DNA of 64,000 nt from Pelobates cultripes (taxonomy: Eukaryota > Chordata > Amphibia > Anura > Pelobatidae): positions 205,149,033 through 205,213,032 of the forward strand of contig OW240914.1 in assembly GCA_933207985.1 (NCBI GenBank), given 5' to 3'. This document shows positions 58,426 through 64,000 of this stretch, one piece after another (the first letter of the stretch is position 1; each line of letters starts with the position of its first letter). Position numbers and translations under genes: made by a program. The notes under the pieces were generated by a model. The model searched no databases. It was given only the letters and a program-made list of their open reading frames with translations, and was not told where the DNA came from.

Positions 58426-61400
58426 ATATTTTTTTAATATGTTAGAATTAAATTGGAATTCCAATGCAATTAAAACAAATCAGAGGACAAAATGGGAATT
58501 ACTTGTAAATAAAGACAGAGCTTAACACAGCTTTTGCAACCACATGTTGCTATTCCCCCTCAGTTATCACTCACTGTAGCTGGCGGGGACAAGTATCTTC
58601 TCATACAATGTGCAACAGAGGAGAGGAGATAAGACAGCTAAGGAACAGGTACGTAGCTGGGTAACAGTGGGGCGAGGTAGCAAGGGGCGTGGGAAGAGGA
58701 AAGGGCTAACTAGTACTAACTTTTTTTTTTTTAGAGAGTACTTCTAAAGCACTGGGTTGATTTTGCGGGTGTGTAAAAGCTTTATAGCCATGATGAATTG
58801 CACTTAAAAGGGAGAGGGGCTGCAGTGCTGGAGGACAGTATGGCTAGAATGTTGGAGGAGATTTTAAATTAATGGTGGGGGGGAGGGTCATAGCAATCTA
58901 GAAAATTTAGAAAGGACAGAAAAGAAATGGTCTTTAGATCAGTACAAAGGGGGAGGAGATGGGGAATGGGGCAAATTCAGAACATAGGAGGTATGTAATA
59001 TTAATAAAAATTCACAAAAAGTACAAGTGACTCATGATAATATTAAATGTTTGCTTACTAATACAAGGAGCCTAAATAACAAAATGGGGTAACTAGAGGC
59101 AATAGCATACACTAAACAATATGACATTAACAGGCATAGCTGAAACATGGTGGGATGAGACTCATGACTAGGCAGTTAACATAAATGGGTACACACTATT
59201 TAGGAAGGATATAAAAAACAGGAAAAGTGGTGGGGTATGTTTGTATGTCAACCATGAGTTAAAGCCAAATCTCAAGCAAGTGGAATGTGATGAGGAAAAT
59301 GCGGAAGCTTTATTGGTAGATAACTGCTTGGGGCAAGGGAATTAGGGAAATAAATTATTTGTTGGGATATGTTATAAGTAGATGAGCACTTGGAAAATAG
59401 TGAACACAATATAGTGTCCTTTGAAATAAACTCAAAAAACCAAAAGCACATGGCGAATACTAAAACATATCATTTTAAATAGGCCAATTTCAGCAAGTCA
59501 AGGGCAACTTTACAGTATATTGACTGGCATAAACTCTTTAGTGAAAATAACAATGAGGACAAATTGACTTTCTTTAAACAATATTAGAAAGGTTCATTTC
59601 TCTGTATGTACCATTGGGTAATAAGTATAAAAGAAACACATTGAAATCAATGTGGCTTAATGGGAAAGTGAATCAAGAAATTAAAAATAAGAAGCCTTCA
59701 AATCGTACAAATCAGAGTCATCCTATAAAAGATATAAGGAAGCCAATAATGTGTGCAAAAAGGCGATTAAATTCGGTAAACTACAAAATGAGAAAGTGAT
59801 AGTCAAAGAGAGTAAAACCAACCACAAAGCATTTTTTTTAAGTACATACATTCTAAAAAAAAACTAAAAATTAAAGTGTAGGTACACAAAAACTGGGATG
59901 GGGGAGTTAGTTAATGAAGACCAGGAAAAGGCAGACATTTTAAATAACTATTTCTCCTCAGTATATACTAAGGAAAAACCTATGGCAATGGTAGGCTAAT
60001 GATTGCTAAAAAACGTGCAGAAAAATTGTAATTAGATGACTCAAGACAAGGTGCTGCAGCAACTAAAGAAAGTTAATATAAACAAAGCCCCAAGGCTTGA
60101 CGGTATTCATCTATGAGTACCAAGTGTGGAAATAAGTGGACCTCTGTTTTTATTTTTTTTATTTCAGGAAATGTACCGGAGAATTGGAGGAAGGCAGTTG
60201 TGGTTCCTATATTTAAAAAGGGTTCAAAATCCTTGCCTAGAAATTATAGACTTGTGAGTTTAACTTCTGTGGCTGGGAAAGTATTTGAAAGGGATGACAT
60301 TCAATAATTCCTTGAGAAGAACATAATTATCAGCAAAAATCAGCATGGTTTTATGAAGCATAGGTCATGTCAAACTAACTTGATTGCATTCTATAAAGAA
60401 CGAAGTAGAAGTATAGATTAGGGTGTTGTAGTGGATGTGATCTATTTGGATTTTGCCAAGCTGTTTGATACCGTTCCCCGCAATAGATTAGTGTTCAAAC
60501 TCATGGAAATTGGTCTAGATGAAAATGCTTGTTCTTGGGTAGAACATTGGCTTAAAAATAGACTACAGAGAGTTGTCATTAATGGTAAGTTTTCAAGATG
60601 AACTGAGGTGGTAAGCGGTGCCCTCAGGGTTCTGTTCTGGGACCCCTTCTATTTAACACGTTTATAAATGATCTTGAAAATAGCATTGAAAGCCATGTTT
60701 CAGTGTTTGCAGATGACACAAAACTCTGTAAAGTAATACAATGTGAGCAAGATATTACCTTGCTACAGAGAAATTTAGATAGACTGGGGGACTGGGCACT
60801 CAAATGGCAAGTGTAATGTAATGCAAAGTTATGAACTTCAGCGTAAAGAATGGACAAGCAACTTATACCCTAAATGGAAGCGAATTAGGGATAACTACAC
60901 ACAAGAAGGATTTGGGAATTGTTATAGACAACAAACTATGCAACAATGTGCAATGTCAATCAGTAGTGGCTAAGGCCAGTAAGATATTGTCATGCATGAA
61001 AAACAGCATTAATTCTCAGGATGAGAATATTATTTTGCACCTTTATAAATCATTGGTAAGACCACATCTTGAATATGCTGTGCAATTTTGGGCACCTGTT
61101 CTGAAGAAGGATATTATGGCATTTGAAAAAGTGCATAGGTGGGCTACAAAATTAATAAAAGGAATGGAACATTTAAGCAATAAAAAAAAGGTTAACAAAT
61201 TTAAACCTCTTTAGTTTAGAAAAACTTAGTCTCAGAGGGGTATGATAACACTATACAAATATATACAGGGCCAATACAAACCATTGTCTGGAAATCTATT
61301 CACAAACAGGACTTTACATAGGACACAATGTCATGTGTTTAGACGGGAAGAAAGAAGATTTAGTCTAAGGCAAAGAAATATTTTTTTTTTACCGTAAGAA

Positions 61401-61450
61401 CAATAAGGATGTGTAATTCTTTTCCTGAAGAAGTAGTTTTATCAGAATCT

Positions 61451-61517
61451 AATTCAAAACGTATACAAAAAAACGTGTTGCCTGTCACAAAGTGATTAAT
61501 GGAGTGTCTTTTCCCAT
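61451..61517 (-). mobile_element. Inverted Penelope-like fragment inside CR1
   Basis: About 60 bp (ACGTGTTGCCTGTCACAAAG to GTGTCTTTTCCCATT) that is the reverse complement of 62699-62755. It interrupts the CR1 3' region between words that are adjacent in the 32.7-kb copy. On the minus strand it reads NGKRHSINHFVTGNTFF. Confidence 0.85.
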
Positions 61518-61526
61518 TACAAATGT

Positions 61527-61608
61527 TTAACCCCTTAAGGACACATGACATGTGTGACATGTCATGATTCCCTTTTATTCCAGAAGTTTGGTCCTTCAGG
61601 GGTTTTAA
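61527..61608 (-). mobile_element. TTAA MITE copy 5, inserted in CR1
   Basis: Inserted exactly at the TTAA of ATGTTTAAACAG. The uninterrupted CR1 copy at about 32711-32722 has that sequence intact. The right flank is GGGGTTTTAAAC, with two extra T. Confidence 0.9.
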
Positions 61609-61869
61609 ACAGCAACTAGATGCACACTTGCAAAAACATTATATTCAATTATATAATTTTTCAACTGTAGGGTAATCCAAGGGTAAATCTTACTGACATT
61701 CTGGGGTCAAGAGGGAATTTTTTTCCTAGTTTGATGCAAAATTAGGAGTGCTTCAAACTGTTGTTTTTTTTGCCTTCATTTGGATCATAAGCAAAAAACA
61801 AATGTGAGGAAGGCTGAACTTGATGGACACATGTCTCTTTTTAGCCTATGTAACTATCTAATATTGTTT

Positions 61870-61992
61870 TTGTATTTTGTTGTACCTAATGTAACAATGC
61901 AATGATTTGTGGACCCAGGACATACTTGAAAACAAGAGAAATCTCAATGTATCTTTCCTGGTAAAATATTTTATAAATAAATAAATAAATGT
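61870..61992 (+). mobile_element. Retroposon 3' tail
   Basis: GACTTGAAAAC-type block followed by AGAGAAATCTCAATGTATC, TTCCTGGTAAAATATTTTAT and (AAAT)n. This resembles a LINE or SINE 3' end with a tetranucleotide tail. The rest of the element is absent. Confidence 0.5.
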
Positions 61993-62619
61993 AACTATGT
62001 TCATGGAACACAATCTAAAGATACGTGGAATTTCCTTTTCACAGATTCTTCATAGACACCTGTTATGTACATTTGCACATGCCAATGGCTGATTATTGCC
62101 CTGTGCAGGAAGATAGAGGTTCCAAGGATAAAGAGAGTCAGTTAGGTATTTATCTCTTCCCCACCCTCCAGGCAAACCTATGGCAAGTGGATATGTTACC
62201 CTGAGGGTGGGATAAAGTTCCCACAGTGCCAAGTTTAAAATGTCCTTCTATTGTATCGGTTTCACACAATGCCAGACATACACTGGCAAATTTCTTGTTT
62301 TTCCTTCATTGTATTGGTGTAAAACAGTATAAGGTTTGCACTAAGACAGTTGCATATCCCCTTGAAATACTGGATTCTTCTAATATCTATGATATCTATA
62401 TATTGCTTATATCAGAGGACGTGAACATGGGTTTTACACTAACTAGCTCAAAAGAAAACTGTTCAATGTTTACAAACTTTTGTTTTTGAAACCATAGGTT
62501 GTTTTGGTATACAAACAGCTTAAATTGTTTGGTGTAGTCCTCTTTATATAGGTTTGCAATCAATGTTGCATCCTATCTCCTCAACCGATCTCTGGCCAAT
62601 CATGCTTTTATTTGTATTG
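61993..62619. other. Spacer, nothing recognised
   Basis: No domain was found in the short frames at 62050-62232 and 62226-62489. It may be part of the Penelope-like element, but I cannot support that. Confidence 0.35.
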
Positions 62620-63150
62620 GAACATGATTACCCCTGTTTCAATTGTAGTGCATGCCACTCCATGATTCAGGGTTAGACATATTATGATCCTCATAATGGG
62701 AAAAGACACTCCATTAATCACTTTGTGACAGGCAACACGTTTTTTGGAAACATTTTGAAGGTCCCTGTGGTCTGTTGTATGTGGGACAGACAACACAGAC
62801 ATTTAAAGATAGATTTTTAGAACATAAATCTACCATCCAGACAGGCTTGACAGAATTACCAAGTACCAATACAACAGAAATTCAGACATAATACTTCCCA
62901 GAGACAACCAGGAGGGGTGATAGCAGGAAAAGATTAATACTAAAGGAGGCTTTCTGAATCAAGGAATTTGATACTCTTTTCCTATAGGTTTGAATGTTAA
63001 AGATCAATATTCACCATTACTCTCAATAGTTTTGTTTTTAGTTATATCTGTAATAAAAAAAACAACATTTCATTTATTTTATTGCTTTTATCGTTACAGA
63101 TATTCTTAGATTATTTCTGGTGCTGGTTTACGTCTACACCTGCACTATGT
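62620..63150 (+). pseudogene. Penelope-like element, C-terminal GIY-YIG endonuclease fragment
   Basis: Penelope-like retroelements carry a reverse transcriptase fused to a C-terminal GIY-YIG endonuclease. Here only that end is visible: a CFNCSACHSM cysteine pair (about 62635-62664), PHNGKRHSINHFVTGNTF (about 62692-62745), FEGPCGLLYVGQTTQTFKD (about 62755-62811, the GIY-YIG core) and RFLEHKSTIQ. The downstream end is GGDSRKRLILKEAF..IKEFDTL and, after a one-base shift, PIGLNVKDQYSPLLSIV. Frameshifts and stops make it a fossil. No reverse transcriptase is recognised upstream, so it is 5' truncated. The extent beyond 63055 is a guess. Confidence 0.85.
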
Positions 63151-63162
63151 TCCTTTTTTAAA

Positions 63163-63337
63163 GGTTATTCACTAAAGTGAGAATTGTTGGGAATTCAAAA
63201 TGAATTCAAAATTTTAGACCAGTAGTGGAACTAGAAGCATAGCTCACAATGAGAACTTTTCAAGTTCAGCTATATTGGCCTTAAATTTGAAATTCATTTA
63301 GAATTCCAGACAATTCCCACTTTAGTGAATAACCCTG
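63163..63337. mobile_element. GGTTATTCACTAAAGTG MITE, most complete copy
   Basis: Left GGTTATTCACTAAAGTGAGA, right CACTTTAGTGAATAACCCTG. The arms continue as GAATTC/TTTGAAATTCA pairs around a short centre (GCATAGCTCACAATG). Reference copy for the 3.4, 35.5, 37.8, 45.8 and 58.3-kb relatives. Confidence 0.85.
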
Positions 63338-64000
63338 ATTGAACCATTTCTTATTAAGACATATAGCTTTGTTCCATTATGGCTAAATATTGCAATTATA
63401 TGAACTCAAATAAAACATTGCTCATCCAAAATATGGTGTTTTCAAACATTGTAGATTTGTACTGATTCTACCACTTTGAAAAAAAAAGTTTCAATTGCAT
63501 AAGTATCCTATCTGCTTATTGGTCATATCCAACAGGATCATATAGTTAATTGATTGCTAATCATAGTTTGTTGTTTGAAAATTACATTTGTACACAACAA
63601 TCTGCAGTACAACAATTAGCCATGGTTGATCTATTTCAGTCCTTTATCTAAAAACATCTGCTTTAATACATTAATTAAAATTATTTTACTACATATTCAT
63701 AAGTGGTGTCAACAATTATCACAACCTGCAGCAAAATCTTTTTTTTTTTTTATATGATTTACTTAACACTATGACGTGTTACATTGTTTTTACTATATCA
63801 TATGTCATTTTACCTTCAAACTACATAGCACTTTTTTTTTCATTCTGGTGTTGATCATACATCACTAATATTGTAAAAGTAAAATATCCAAAAATATGTT
63901 TATAGGGACAATAATAGATTAAATGTTGTTTCCCTTTACCATGTTAGATATTGTCTTTCCATATCATGCCAAAAGAAGACCTGCTGGATTTAGCAATAAA
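63338..64000. other. Probable intron sequence, nothing recognised
   Basis: AT-rich to the end of the window. No gene or repeat structure was delimited. Confidence 0.4.

Larger units (their letters stand above)
58520..61859 (+). pseudogene. CR1-like LINE, nearly complete but broken
   Basis: A Jockey-superfamily (CR1-like) non-LTR retrotransposon. Its ORF2 had an APE endonuclease, a reverse transcriptase and a C-terminal region. Seen in order: endonuclease words LTGIAETWWDETHD, NINGYTLFRKD and SGGVCLYVNHELKP (about 59130-59265); GELVNEDQEKADIL and NNYFSSVYTKE (about 59900-59975); RT words GNVPENWRKAVVVPIFKKG, YLDFAKLFDTVP (about 60445-60480), GSVLGPLLF and the catalytic FADDTKL (60706-60726); then HKKDLGIVID, LYKSLVRPHLEYAVQFWAPV and RATKLIKGM. 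The 3' UTR ends in GAACTTGATGGACACATGTC and CTATGTAACTATC. Many stops and shifts break it. Two later insertions lie in the 3' region: an inverted Penelope-like fragment and a TTAA MITE. The 5' boundary is approximate. Confidence 0.9.

Overview
The window is vertebrate nuclear DNA and most probably comes from a frog or another amphibian. It holds one clear host gene, the main coding exon of neurotrophin-3 (NTF3) on the minus strand. Everything else I can identify is transposon-derived or simple repeat. The frog assignment is inference. It rests on a diverged but intact tetrapod NT-3 precursor, on a mixture of CR1-like and L1-like LINEs with Penelope-like elements, and on abundant short inverted-repeat DNA elements (TTAA-flanked, hAT-like and TA-flanked) of the kind common in anurans.

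Layout. From 1 to 7.7 kb, downstream of NTF3, there is a 2.5-kb hAT-like element with an 8-bp target duplication and an internal strand-switching minisatellite (711-3182), plus several MITEs. NTF3 occupies 7.7-8.64 kb: a complete 258-residue precursor in one exon, preceded by a strong splice acceptor. No upstream NTF3 exon was recognised between 8.64 kb and 64 kb. Because NTF3 has distant 5' exons in other tetrapods, much of the rest of the window is plausibly its first intron.

The putative intron is packed with transposon remnants. L1-like remnants lie at 12.8-14.65, 27.15-27.6, 54.2-54.85 and 56.7-58.05 kb, and an internally deleted copy with a target duplication lies at 22.45-23.88 kb. A CR1-like LINE with recognisable endonuclease and reverse transcriptase runs from 58.5 to 61.86 kb, with short 3' ends of the same family at 32.3 and 42.4 kb. 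A Penelope-like GIY-YIG endonuclease fragment lies at 62.6-63.05 kb. A second hAT-like element with a perfect 8-bp duplication carries a GT-rich array (35893-36966). A 2.1-kb TTAA-flanked element is built from nested palindromes (19243-21353). Several large foldbacks lie at 14.7-16.3, 17.3-18.2, 40.5-40.7 and 46.0-46.7 kb.

The most interesting signal is a set of hammerhead-ribozyme-like motifs in four separate repeat loci near 15.6, 40.65, 46.2 and 47.25 kb. All share a core, an extra A, a short stem II, GAAA and a small palindromic stem III. The 46-kb copies also have a perfect 5-bp stem I. Hammerheads are known from Penelope-like elements, and a Penelope-like coding fragment sits in the same window. 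A second useful observation is a paralogous empty site that shows directly that the 80-bp MITE family inserts at TTAA. No tRNA, rRNA, CRISPR or bacterial-type features were seen. Many of the longer open frames fall in simple-sequence arrays or are pieces of broken retrotransposons.
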